NCBI GenBank assembly: GCA_900763965.1
Contig: CAAFMG010000012.1
Span: 1-5,016, forward strand
Reading direction: 5' to 3'
DNA from: an uncultured Oscillospiraceae bacterium
Lineage (GTDB): Bacteria; Bacillota; Clostridia; Oscillospirales; Oscillospiraceae
DNA length: 5,016 nucleotides
How positions within the stretch are numbered: the stretch's first letter is position 1; every line of letters begins with the position of its first letter. The notes under the pieces were generated by a model. It searched no databases and was not told where the DNA came from. It worked only from the letters and a program-made list of their open reading frames with translations. This document shows, piece by piece, positions 1-5,016 of this stretch. A program made the position numbers and the translations under genes.

Positions 1-2
1 AT

Positions 3-704
3 GAAAATATTTATAGAGCTACCTTAACACGAACTCCCGAACCTACCGAGGATCAAATTCGTACTGTAGAATCCAAGGCGATGGACATGCTACAGAAAAT
101 GGAACTCGGAGAATGGGTGATTGACCAGTGTAAGGTTCGGACACTGGGCGAAACAGTACTTGAGCATGTAATATGTATAGACGCTGTTCCGGTGATAAAC
201 AATGTAGCGGCAATTCGGCAGCCACAGCTTACGGGGCTCACGAGCAGCGACACATATTCATCTAACTATTATATGACAGAGGCTTCCTTTGAATTTTCTG
301 CAAATGGTGATCTAATCAAATTTACGATGTATTCACCAGTTGATGTAAAGCAGGTGGTAAATCAAAATGTGACTACAATTGACATGAACACTTTGCTGGA
401 CAAGGCTAAGCAACACTTGGCGCTCAGCGACTCTTATCAATATGGGTTCCAAGACATCTACGGTGTTCTGACGGAGCGTATTAAAACATCCGTGGACATC
501 GACAAAATATGTTACGGCCTTCTACGTGAGAAGGTTCCTGATTCGGATGACAGTTATTATTATTTACCGGGTATCATCTTATACGGTTCGGTTAAGAATG
601 TTGGCGTAGAAAGTAATCAACCTTATTATCAATCGGTGGAGCCGTTCCCCATCATTGCGTTAAATGCTGTGGATGGAAGCGTTGTTGCCTTTACAAATGA
701 CTGA
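3..704 (+). CDS. C-terminal part of a DUF6034-like (probably secreted) protein, 5' truncated by the window edge
   Basis: The frame is open from the left edge to the TGA at 702-704, giving about 233 residues. An ATG at 81 exists, but the frame upstream of it continues without a stop and reads like normal protein (ENIYRATLTRTPEPTEDQ), so the real start lies outside the window. No transmembrane segment is visible. The part seen is soluble and rich in Tyr, Ser, Asp and Val, as in extracytoplasmic domains. The pattern YYMTEASFEFSANGDLIKF, then YSPVDVKQVVNQNVTTID, a long amphipathic stretch, LPGIILYG, and a final IIALNAVDGSVV resembles the end of DUF6034 proteins, which are clostridial lipoproteins of unknown role. 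I made this match from memory of the family's shape, so it is tentative; a signal peptide would be in the missing part. GC content is lower than in the genes to the right. No function can be assigned. Confidence 0.75.
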   Translation, partial: ENIYRATLTRTPEPTEDQIRTVESKAMDMLQKMELGEWVIDQCKVRTLGETVLEHVICIDAVPVINNVAAIRQPQLTGLTSSDTYSSNYYMTEASFEFSANGDLIKFTMYSPVDVKQVVNQNVTTIDMNTLLDKAKQHLALSDSYQYGFQDIYGVLTERIKTSVDIDKICYGLLREKVPDSDDSYYYLPGIILYGSVKNVGVESNQPYYQSVEPFPIIALNAVDGSVVAFTND

Positions 705-949
705 AATGCTCAACTTGCTCTTGAAATTTGCGACAAATTTTTCCTAAAGTGAGTGTTCTATGCCTGCTGCGGGAAAACCAGGAAACAAACAGAATGTACC
801 GGCCAGATGGGTTCACCTTACATATTGTTATAGGCGGGTAGTTATTGAACGCTTACGTTTGGACTTCACCCAATTAGAAGATTCTTCTGTCAAATCGCTT
901 GCTTCCGGTCAACTACTGAACTGTACAGCCAAGCAAAGATGCGAACCAA
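705..949. other. spacer between convergent genes with no convincing gene
   Basis: Apart from the weak hairpin at 724-740 I find nothing I can name here. A 69-codon plus-strand frame at 760-969 lacks a clear ribosome binding site, has no recognisable motif, and ends inside the loop of the HAD-gene terminator hairpin, so I do not call it a gene. The other frames are broken by stops. Base composition resembles the gene on the left more than those on the right. A decayed gene or mobile-element remnant is possible, but nothing visible identifies one. Confidence 0.5.
724..740 (+). terminator. weak AT-rich hairpin after the DUF6034-like gene
   Basis: The stem aaatttg (724-730) pairs with caaattt (734-740) around a 3-base loop, and five T residues run through the end of the stem and past it (738-742). 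It begins 20 bases after the stop codon at 704, where a terminator is expected. The stem has only one G-C pair and the T tract is short, so termination would be inefficient. It may instead be chance pairing in AT-rich DNA. Confidence 0.3.
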
Positions 950-979
950 AGGGCAGCGGCCATATTTGACCGCTGCCCT
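950..979 (-). terminator. terminator hairpin for the HAD phosphatase gene
   Basis: A perfect 10-bp inverted repeat, agggcagcgg (950-959) and ccgctgccct (970-979), encloses a 10-base loop. It begins 14 bases past the HAD stop codon on the minus strand. On that strand the stem is followed by TTTGGTT, a weak T tract. On the plus strand there is no T run at all, so it serves mainly the minus-strand gene. As it lies between converging genes, it may also slow transcription from the left. Confidence 0.7.
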
Positions 980-993
980 GAAATACTATGATA

Positions 994-1707
994 TTATGCC
1001 TTTGGAAGGGATTGAATCCACTGCATCAGCTCCGGGAAGCTGCCATTAGGGTAGCAGTGAATGTCCGATTCGCTGCGGTTGATCAGATTATCCGTCAGCA
1101 GAAATACCTGCATACCCAACTCCCGGGCAATCATATCTTCATTCACATCATTTCCCACCATCAGGCAGTTTTCCGCCGGAACATTCAGCACTTCCAGAAT
1201 ATCCCGGTAATAGTCGGGATTTGGCTTGCAGTGCCGGGAATTTTCATAGGTGGTGATCAGGGAAAAGTCCTCCGGATCCAAACCGGCCCAGATCACCCGG
1301 CTGCGGGTGGCAACGGCTGGGAAGATTGGATTGGTTGCCAGAGCGACCTGATAGCCCATAGCCTTGAGCTGGGAAATGGTCTGGCTTGCCTGGGGATTAA
1401 AGCCGCAGGAATGCCGCACCTGCTGGAACTCCTTTTCATAGTAGTCCAGAAAGACTGCTTCATCCTCCAGGCAGTTCTTCCCCATCACACCATTGAAAAC
1501 CTCCCAGAACACCGCCTCGTTGCTCTTTGCGCCGCTGTTTTGCACCATGGCCCCGGTGCCCATCCAGAGGGCTTTTTCCAGCTGATGGGGATCGTAGCCC
1601 TTTGGCAGGAGCTTTTGCGCCAGACGGCGGATGTAGTCCTGAACAAATACCTCCTGCTCCATAGGAAGCAGGGTGCCGTCCAGATCGAATAAAATCGTTG
1701 TGATCAT
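994..1707 (-). CDS. HAD-superfamily phosphatase (subfamily IA-like)
   Basis: This 237-residue cytosolic protein is of typical length for the phosphoglycolate-phosphatase-like branch of the HAD superfamily. All four HAD motifs are visible. Motif I is DLDGT, with nucleophile Asp8 and acid/base Asp10. Motif II is Thr125 in ALATNP. Motif III is Lys161 in HCKPNPDYY. Motif IV is VGNDVNED, with Asp187 and Asp191 binding Mg2+. Residues of about 15-90 form the helical cap inserted after motif I, which sets substrate choice. An intact active site supports phosphomonoester hydrolysis; the substrate cannot be read from sequence. The ATG is supported by TGAGGT at 1715-1720, 7 bases upstream. The gene lies 75 bases after metA with a terminator between, so it is expressed by readthrough or from an unseen promoter. 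A direct role in methionine synthesis is not implied. Confidence 0.93.
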   Translation of the reverse strand: MITTILFDLDGTLLPMEQEVFVQDYIRRLAQKLLPKGYDPHQLEKALWMGTGAMVQNSGAKSNEAVFWEVFNGVMGKNCLEDEAVFLDYYEKEFQQVRHSCGFNPQASQTISQLKAMGYQVALATNPIFPAVATRSRVIWAGLDPEDFSLITTYENSRHCKPNPDYYRDILEVLNVPAENCLMVGNDVNEDMIARELGMQVFLLTDNLINRSESDIHCYPNGSFPELMQWIQSLPKA

Positions 1708-1746
1708 TTTGTTTACCTCATTTTATAGGATACGATAATGGTAAAG

Positions 1747-1777
1747 AAACGCTGCAACCTTGCTGGGAGCAGCGTTT
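1747..1777 (-). terminator. terminator of the metY-metA operon
   Basis: A perfect 9-bp inverted repeat, aaacgctgc (1747-1755) and gcagcgttt (1769-1777), encloses a 13-base loop. It begins 5 bases beyond the metA stop codon. Read on the minus strand, the stem ends in GTTT and is followed by CTTTACC, giving an interrupted T tract. Position and shape fit an intrinsic terminator for the methionine operon, which makes the HAD gene downstream at least partly a separate transcription unit. Confidence 0.8.
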
Positions 1778-1782
1778 GATGG

Positions 1783-2718
1783 TTATTCCTGCGTGGCTTC
1801 CTGTCCCACAGACATGATATCGTAAGGGGTTGTCTGATAGACGAAATAGTTCAGCCAGTTGCTGTAGAGCAGATTGCCGTGGCCCCGCCAGCGGACAATG
1901 GGAGGCTGGGAATCATCATCCTCCGGATAGTAATTTTTGGGAACCTGAATGGGCAGCCCCATATACTTGTCCCGGAAATACTCCCGCTCCAGGGTGTCCG
2001 GGTCGTATTCGGAGTGACCGGTGACAAAAATCTGACGGCCCTGGTCGTTCATAACGATGTACACGCCCGCTTCCTGGGAGGAGGCCAGGATCTTCAGACC
2101 GGGGACAGCTTCGATATCCTTCCGCTCCACGGTGGTGTGCCGGGAGTGGGGGACCCAGAATTCGTCATCAAAGCCCCGCAGAAGAATGGCCCGCTTGTAA
2201 TCGGCCTTGTGGGGGAACACCCCAAAGAGCTTTTCCGGCAGATCCCGCTTGGGGATCCCGTAGTGGTAATACAGCCCCGCCTGGGCCGCCCAGCAGATGT
2301 GGAAGGTGGAGTGAACATGATCCTTGCTCCACTGCATGATCCGGGTCAGCTCCTGCCAGTAGTTCACTTGTTCAAAGGGCAGATTTTCTACCGGTGCACC
2401 GGTGATCACCATACCGTCAAACTTCCGGTCCTTTAATTCATCAAAGGTTTTATAGAAGGACAGCAGATGCTCCTCCGGGGTGTTTTTCGACTTGTGGGAG
2501 GAAAGCATCATCAGTTCCAGATGCACCTGCAAGGGAGTATTGCCCAAAACCCGGCTCAGCTGGGTCTCCGTGACAATTTTGGTGGGCATCAGATTCAGCA
2601 GAACGATTTCCAGGGGGCGGATCTCCTGACCCAAGGCTCTGTCCTGTGTCATCACGAAGATGTTTTCATTTTGCAGGACCTCGGCAGCAGGCAGATCGTT
2701 TGGAATTTGAATTGGCAC
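1783..2718 (-). CDS. metA: homoserine O-acetyltransferase (MetA family, Glu111 type)
   Basis: The enzyme acylates the hydroxyl of L-homoserine, the first committed step of methionine synthesis, in the cytosol. It has 311 residues (E. coli MetA has 309) and aligns end to end, starting MPIQIPNDLPAAEVL and ending with NWLNYFVYQTTPYD. The catalytic Cys142 sits in ICWAAQAGL, and His235 and Glu237 in TGHSEYD. Lys47 is in LMPTK. Residue 111 is Glu (TGAPVENLPF), where E. coli has Gly. In the Bacillus cereus enzyme this Glu sets acetyl-CoA over succinyl-CoA use, so an acetyltransferase (EC 2.3.1.31) is expected. The neighbouring metY, whose substrate is O-acetylhomoserine, agrees. The start is GTG (2716-2718), chosen because the protein begins exactly like the family and AGGAGGT lies 7 bases upstream. 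It follows metY by 33 bases and is cotranscribed with it. Family identity is secure; acyl-donor choice is an inference from one residue plus context. Confidence 0.97.
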   Translation of the reverse strand: MPIQIPNDLPAAEVLQNENIFVMTQDRALGQEIRPLEIVLLNLMPTKIVTETQLSRVLGNTPLQVHLELMMLSSHKSKNTPEEHLLSFYKTFDELKDRKFDGMVITGAPVENLPFEQVNYWQELTRIMQWSKDHVHSTFHICWAAQAGLYYHYGIPKRDLPEKLFGVFPHKADYKRAILLRGFDDEFWVPHSRHTTVERKDIEAVPGLKILASSQEAGVYIVMNDQGRQIFVTGHSEYDPDTLEREYFRDKYMGLPIQVPKNYYPEDDDSQPPIVRWRGHGNLLYSNWLNYFVYQTTPYDIMSVGQEATQE

Positions 2719-2725
2719 AGTATTG

Positions 2726-2732
2726 ACCTCCT
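2726..2732 (-). promoter_or_regulatory. ribosome binding site fixing the GTG start of metA
   Basis: On the minus strand AGGAGGT sits 7 bases before the GTG at 2718-2716. This near-perfect Shine-Dalgarno sequence, inside the 33-base metY-metA gap, allows efficient initiation at the weaker GTG codon and supports independent translation of metA within the shared transcript. Confidence 0.85.
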
Positions 2733-2751
2733 GAAAGAAGAACTTCGTATG

Positions 2752-4053
2752 TTATAGAGCATCCAGCGCCTGGGCAATGTCTGCCAGCAGATCCTGGGCA
2801 TTTTCCAGTCCGCAGCTCAGGCGGATCAGGTCTGCACCTACACCGGCGGCATCCAGCTGGGCATCGGTCATCTGACGATGGGTGGCAGAGGCGGGATGGA
2901 GACAGCAGGTGCGGGAGTCGGCTACATGGGTCTCGATGGAGCCCAGCTTCAAATGCTTCATAAATTCTTCCGCCGCCTTCCGGCCGCCGGCAAGACCAAA
3001 GGAAATGACACCGCAGGATCCCTCAGGCATATACTTTTGGGCAAGGGCATAGTAGCGATCGGTTTTCAAACCGCAGTATTTGACCCACTTGACCTTTTCG
3101 TGCCCCTGGAGAAATTCGGCAATGATCTGGGCGTTGGCACAGTGCTGCTTCATCCGCAGAGGCAGGCTTTCCAGCCCCAGATTCAGCAGAAAGGCGTTCT
3201 GGGGGGACTGGCAGCAGCCAAAGTCCCGCATCAGCTGGGCGGTGCACTTGGTAATAAACGCACCGGCAAGGCCGAAACGCTCTGTGTAGGTGACCCCATG
3301 GTAGCTTTCGTCCGGGGTACAAAGCCCTGGAAATTTGTCGGGATATTTTGTCCAGTCAAATTTTCCGCTGTCCACAATGGCACCGCCCACGGTGGAGGCG
3401 TGGCCGTCGATGTACTTGGTGCTGGAGTGGGTGACAATGTCGGCACCCCACTGGATGGGACGGCAGTGGATAGGGGTGGCGAAGGTGTTGTCCACAATGA
3501 GGGGGACACCGTGACTGTGGGCTACCTGGGCAAACTTTTCAATGTCCAGCACCGTCAGAGCGGGGTTGGCAATGGTTTCCCCAAAGACCGCCTTGGTGTT
3601 GGGACGGAAAGCGGCGTGTAATTCTTCTTCGGTGCAGTCCGGATCCACAAAGGTGGTCTCCAGCCCCATCCGCTTCATGGTAACGGCAAACAGATTGTAG
3701 CTGCCGCCGTAAATGGCAGAACTGGCAACGATGTGGTCACCGCATCCGGCAATGTTGAATACCGCCAGGAAGGTGGCTGCCTGTCCAGAAGAGGTGAGCA
3801 TGGCAGCGCTGCCGCCCTCCAGAGCGCAGATTTTTTTCGCCACAGCATCGCAGGTGGGATTTGCCAAACGGGAGTAGAAGTAGCCGTCGGCCTCCAGATC
3901 AAAGAGCTTGCCCATATCCTCGGAGGTGGCATATTTGAATGTGGTGCTCTGGCAGATGGGCAGCTGCCGGGGCTGGCCGTTTCCGGGGGTGTAGCCGGCC
4001 TGAATGCACAGGGTTTCTTGTCTGAGTGTTGTGTCCAATCCAATCACCTTCAT
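2752..4053 (-). CDS. metY: O-acetylhomoserine sulfhydrylase (O-acetylhomoserine aminocarboxypropyltransferase)
   Basis: This PLP enzyme of the Cys/Met-metabolism class converts O-acetylhomoserine and sulfide to homocysteine and acetate. Its 433 residues match the usual 420-440 of MetY, longer than MetB or MetC. Visible features are TLCIQAGYTPGNGQPRQLPI near the N-terminus, YSRLANPT (Tyr60 and Arg62, phosphate contact from the neighbouring subunit), SSGQAA (89-90, phosphate loop), Tyr115 (ring stacking), Asp188 in VDNTFATP, the Schiff-base Lys213 in THSSTKYIDGH, and Arg411 in IRLSCGLEN, which holds the substrate carboxylate. The long block around LHPASATHRQ is typical of the sulfhydrylases. 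It is first in the operon with metA, whose product it uses. The ATG at 4053 is the longest choice but has only GAG 11 bases upstream. A TTG five codons in (4038) has AGGTGAT before it and may be the real start. A few residues at the N-terminus are therefore uncertain; the function is not. Confidence 0.96.
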   Translation of the reverse strand: MKVIGLDTTLRQETLCIQAGYTPGNGQPRQLPICQSTTFKYATSEDMGKLFDLEADGYFYSRLANPTCDAVAKKICALEGGSAAMLTSSGQAATFLAVFNIAGCGDHIVASSAIYGGSYNLFAVTMKRMGLETTFVDPDCTEEELHAAFRPNTKAVFGETIANPALTVLDIEKFAQVAHSHGVPLIVDNTFATPIHCRPIQWGADIVTHSSTKYIDGHASTVGGAIVDSGKFDWTKYPDKFPGLCTPDESYHGVTYTERFGLAGAFITKCTAQLMRDFGCCQSPQNAFLLNLGLESLPLRMKQHCANAQIIAEFLQGHEKVKWVKYCGLKTDRYYALAQKYMPEGSCGVISFGLAGGRKAAEEFMKHLKLGSIETHVADSRTCCLHPASATHRQMTDAQLDAAGVGADLIRLSCGLENAQDLLADIAQALDAL

Positions 4054-4068
4054 GGTAAAATTTTCTCT

Positions 4069-4097
4069 ATTTTATAGAAATGATGGACATTTGTCAA
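4069..4097 (-). promoter_or_regulatory. sigma-A-type promoter of the metY-metA operon
   Basis: On the minus strand a perfect -35 box TTGACA (4097-4092) is separated by 17 bases from TAAAAT (4074-4069), which matches the -10 consensus at five of six places. Transcription would begin near 4062, leaving only about 9 bases before the ATG at 4053. The gap between this gene and the membrane-protein gene upstream is 71 bases, too short for a SAM riboswitch or T-box leader. Control, if any, would be by a DNA-binding protein. Confidence 0.75.
4084..4097. repeat. imperfect palindrome over the metY -35 box (possible operator)
   Basis: TGGACA-TT-TGTCAA is an inverted repeat with five of six positions paired around a 2-base centre, and one half is the -35 box itself. 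A second GGACA copy lies 21 bases away (4085-4089 and 4106-4110), about two helical turns. This arrangement could be a repressor site, but so short a repeat can arise by chance and I recognise no known regulator's motif. Confidence 0.3.
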
Positions 4098-4124
4098 TAG
4101 GGAACGGACAGCCTTTGATCAACT

Positions 4125-4916
4125 TTATTTTTCCCGGGTCATGACCTCGGGAATAAACTGAGAGGCGAAGGAGTGCTTTTCGGTGTGGCGCATGGCGATA
4201 TAGCCGATGACGGAGAATACCACGGCACCGATGAGATTCACCCAGAGATCCTTCATGGTGTCCACAATGCCCACATCCAGGTAGCCGCCCACGCCCAGAG
4301 CCTCCTGGGTGCCGTCAGAGTGGACAATGATCACATCGGCAATGTCCCGGATATGGACGGTGATATTGGAGTTGGTGGGATCCAGGGCCACAGAGTGGAT
4401 GGCGGTCAGAACAGTATCCTTCTGCATATCCAGCCCCCACAGATGATCCATTCCAAACTCAAAGAATTCCCAGATCACACCCACGGTCATGGAAAAGCAG
4501 AAGGCAGAGATCGCCAGATACTTTGGGGACAGCCGCAGAGAGAAGCGGTCATTGCGGTTCATCAGATCCACCATGGCAAATCCCACTGCCGCACACAAAA
4601 AGCCGTTGATGGTGTGCAGCATGGTATCCCAATGGGGAACACGGACATAAAAGCTGTTGATTTCACCCAGAATTTCCGCAGCGAAAATGAAAAGCAGAAT
4701 GACGATCTCCAAGGCACTGGGGAGCTTCACATCCAGCCGGTGAGACAGGATACTGGGCAGCAGAAGAAGAACCAGGGAAAGAATACACAGAAACACGTTC
4801 TCATATTCGCCACGGAACACAGCACGCACCGCAGCCAGAATGATCAGCACCCGAAGAATCATATATACGATCAGGGAAGGACGGTTGTCATAAGGGCGCT
4901 TGAGTTCATCTTTCAT
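4125..4916 (-). CDS. DUF2238/YjdF-like integral membrane protein of unknown function
   Basis: This 263-residue protein has about six hydrophobic segments, near residues 14-33, 39-59, 68-88, 101-118, 133-152 and 225-242. Polar residues sit in or beside the helices in a set pattern: HWDTMLH (His95, Asp97, His101), IWEFFEFGMD (Glu150, Glu153, Asp157) and VDTMKDLWVNLIGA (Asp219, Asp223). His, Asp and Glu placed like this recall the DUF2238/YjdF family and suggest a metal or proton site in the membrane; that reading is inferred. A polar insert of about 65 residues separates segments 5 and 6. No signal peptide beyond the first helix is seen. The ATG is fixed by AGGAGG at 4924-4929, 7 bases upstream. 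It has its own promoter and lies 71 bases before metY, which also has its own promoter, so a shared role with methionine synthesis is not shown. Family assignment is from memory and moderate in confidence; that it is a real membrane protein is clear. Confidence 0.88.
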   Translation of the reverse strand: MKDELKRPYDNRPSLIVYMILRVLIILAAVRAVFRGEYENVFLCILSLVLLLLPSILSHRLDVKLPSALEIVILLFIFAAEILGEINSFYVRVPHWDTMLHTINGFLCAAVGFAMVDLMNRNDRFSLRLSPKYLAISAFCFSMTVGVIWEFFEFGMDHLWGLDMQKDTVLTAIHSVALDPTNSNITVHIRDIADVIIVHSDGTQEALGVGGYLDVGIVDTMKDLWVNLIGAVVFSVIGYIAMRHTEKHSFASQFIPEVMTREK

Positions 4917-4923
4917 ATGGGTT

Positions 4924-4929
4924 CCTCCT
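4924..4929 (-). promoter_or_regulatory. ribosome binding site of the membrane-protein gene
   Basis: AGGAGG on the minus strand, 7 bases before the ATG at 4916, is a full-consensus Shine-Dalgarno sequence and settles the start codon. Confidence 0.85.
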
Positions 4930-4958
4930 AAACAGACGTTTTCTCTTTTTTAAGGATT

Positions 4959-4986
4959 ATTATACTCATTTTTTCACTTTTTTCAA
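4959..4986 (-). promoter_or_regulatory. sigma-A-type promoter of the membrane-protein gene
   Basis: On the minus strand TTGAAA (4986-4981, five of six to consensus) is followed after 16 bases by a perfect TATAAT (4964-4959). The spacer is A-rich. Transcription should begin near 4952, giving a leader of about 36 bases that contains the ribosome binding site and no obvious structured element. Confidence 0.75.
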
Positions 4987-5016
4987 CCATTTTCCCCATG
5001 AGCAGGGTATCCGGAA

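Noticed and set aside
760..969. Plus-strand 69-codon frame after the DUF6034-like gene
   Set aside because: It has no clear ribosome binding site or motif, and it runs through the stem of the HAD-gene terminator, stopping in the loop.
988..1692. 234-codon plus-strand frame opposite the HAD gene
   Set aside because: The minus strand carries all four HAD motifs in order with a good ribosome binding site; this frame is the antisense shadow of a GC-rich gene.
1708..1740. TATAAA before the HAD gene as a -10 box
   Set aside because: No acceptable -35 lies at the right distance, and a transcript from it would start inside or after the ribosome binding site.
1879..2436. 185-codon plus-strand frame opposite metA
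   Set aside because: The opposite strand encodes a full-length MetA with its catalytic residues; the frame resembles no known protein and is a shadow.
2878..3621. 247-codon plus-strand frame opposite metY
   Set aside because: It is rich in Gly and Val, as expected of the antisense of GC-rich coding DNA, and lies wholly inside metY.
4173..4931. 252-codon plus-strand frame opposite the membrane protein
   Set aside because: It is His-, Gln- and Asp-rich with no fold-like pattern, which is the usual antisense of a hydrophobic gene; the minus strand has a promoter and a consensus ribosome binding site.
4998..5016. Possible divergent plus-strand gene starting with ATG at 4998
   Set aside because: Only six codons are visible and no ribosome binding site precedes the ATG.
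1..5016. CRISPR array, tRNA, rRNA, insertion sequence or defence system
   Set aside because: I saw no regular direct repeats, tRNA-like cloverleaf, transposase motifs or terminal inverted repeats on reading both strands.

Overview
The window looks like chromosomal DNA from a Gram-positive anaerobe of the class Clostridia, perhaps an Oscillospiraceae-type gut bacterium. The basis is strong AGGAGG ribosome binding sites, sigma-A-like promoters, moderately high GC over most of the window, and the protein families seen. This assignment is an inference from gene content and style; no rRNA or other taxonomic marker is present.

Layout: positions 3-704 (+) hold the C-terminal part of a gene that enters from the left edge, probably a secreted protein or lipoprotein resembling the DUF6034 family. 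Positions 705-949 are a spacer with no convincing gene. All four remaining genes are on the minus strand. Read in their own direction from the right edge they are: a six-helix membrane protein resembling DUF2238/YjdF (4916-4125), O-acetylhomoserine sulfhydrylase metY (4053-2752), homoserine O-acyltransferase metA (2718-1783) and a HAD-family phosphatase (1707-994). The leftmost gene and the HAD gene converge on the spacer, and a perfect 10-bp hairpin lies just past the HAD stop codon.

metY and metA are 33 bases apart and form a methionine operon. It has a near-consensus promoter before metY (TTGACA-17-TAAAAT) and a clear hairpin terminator after metA. MetA carries Glu at residue 111, the residue linked to acetyl-CoA rather than succinyl-CoA use. 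It should therefore make O-acetylhomoserine, which MetY condenses with sulfide to give homocysteine. This is a complete direct-sulfhydrylation module with no transsulfuration genes in view. No SAM riboswitch or T-box fits in the 71-base gap before metY.

The window is largely ordinary and I see no convincing new multi-gene system. The points most worth a second look are the conflict between the metY promoter and the annotated metY start, an imperfect palindrome over the metY -35 box, the uncharacterised membrane protein with a large inter-helix insert, and the change in base composition between the left 0.95 kb and the rest.
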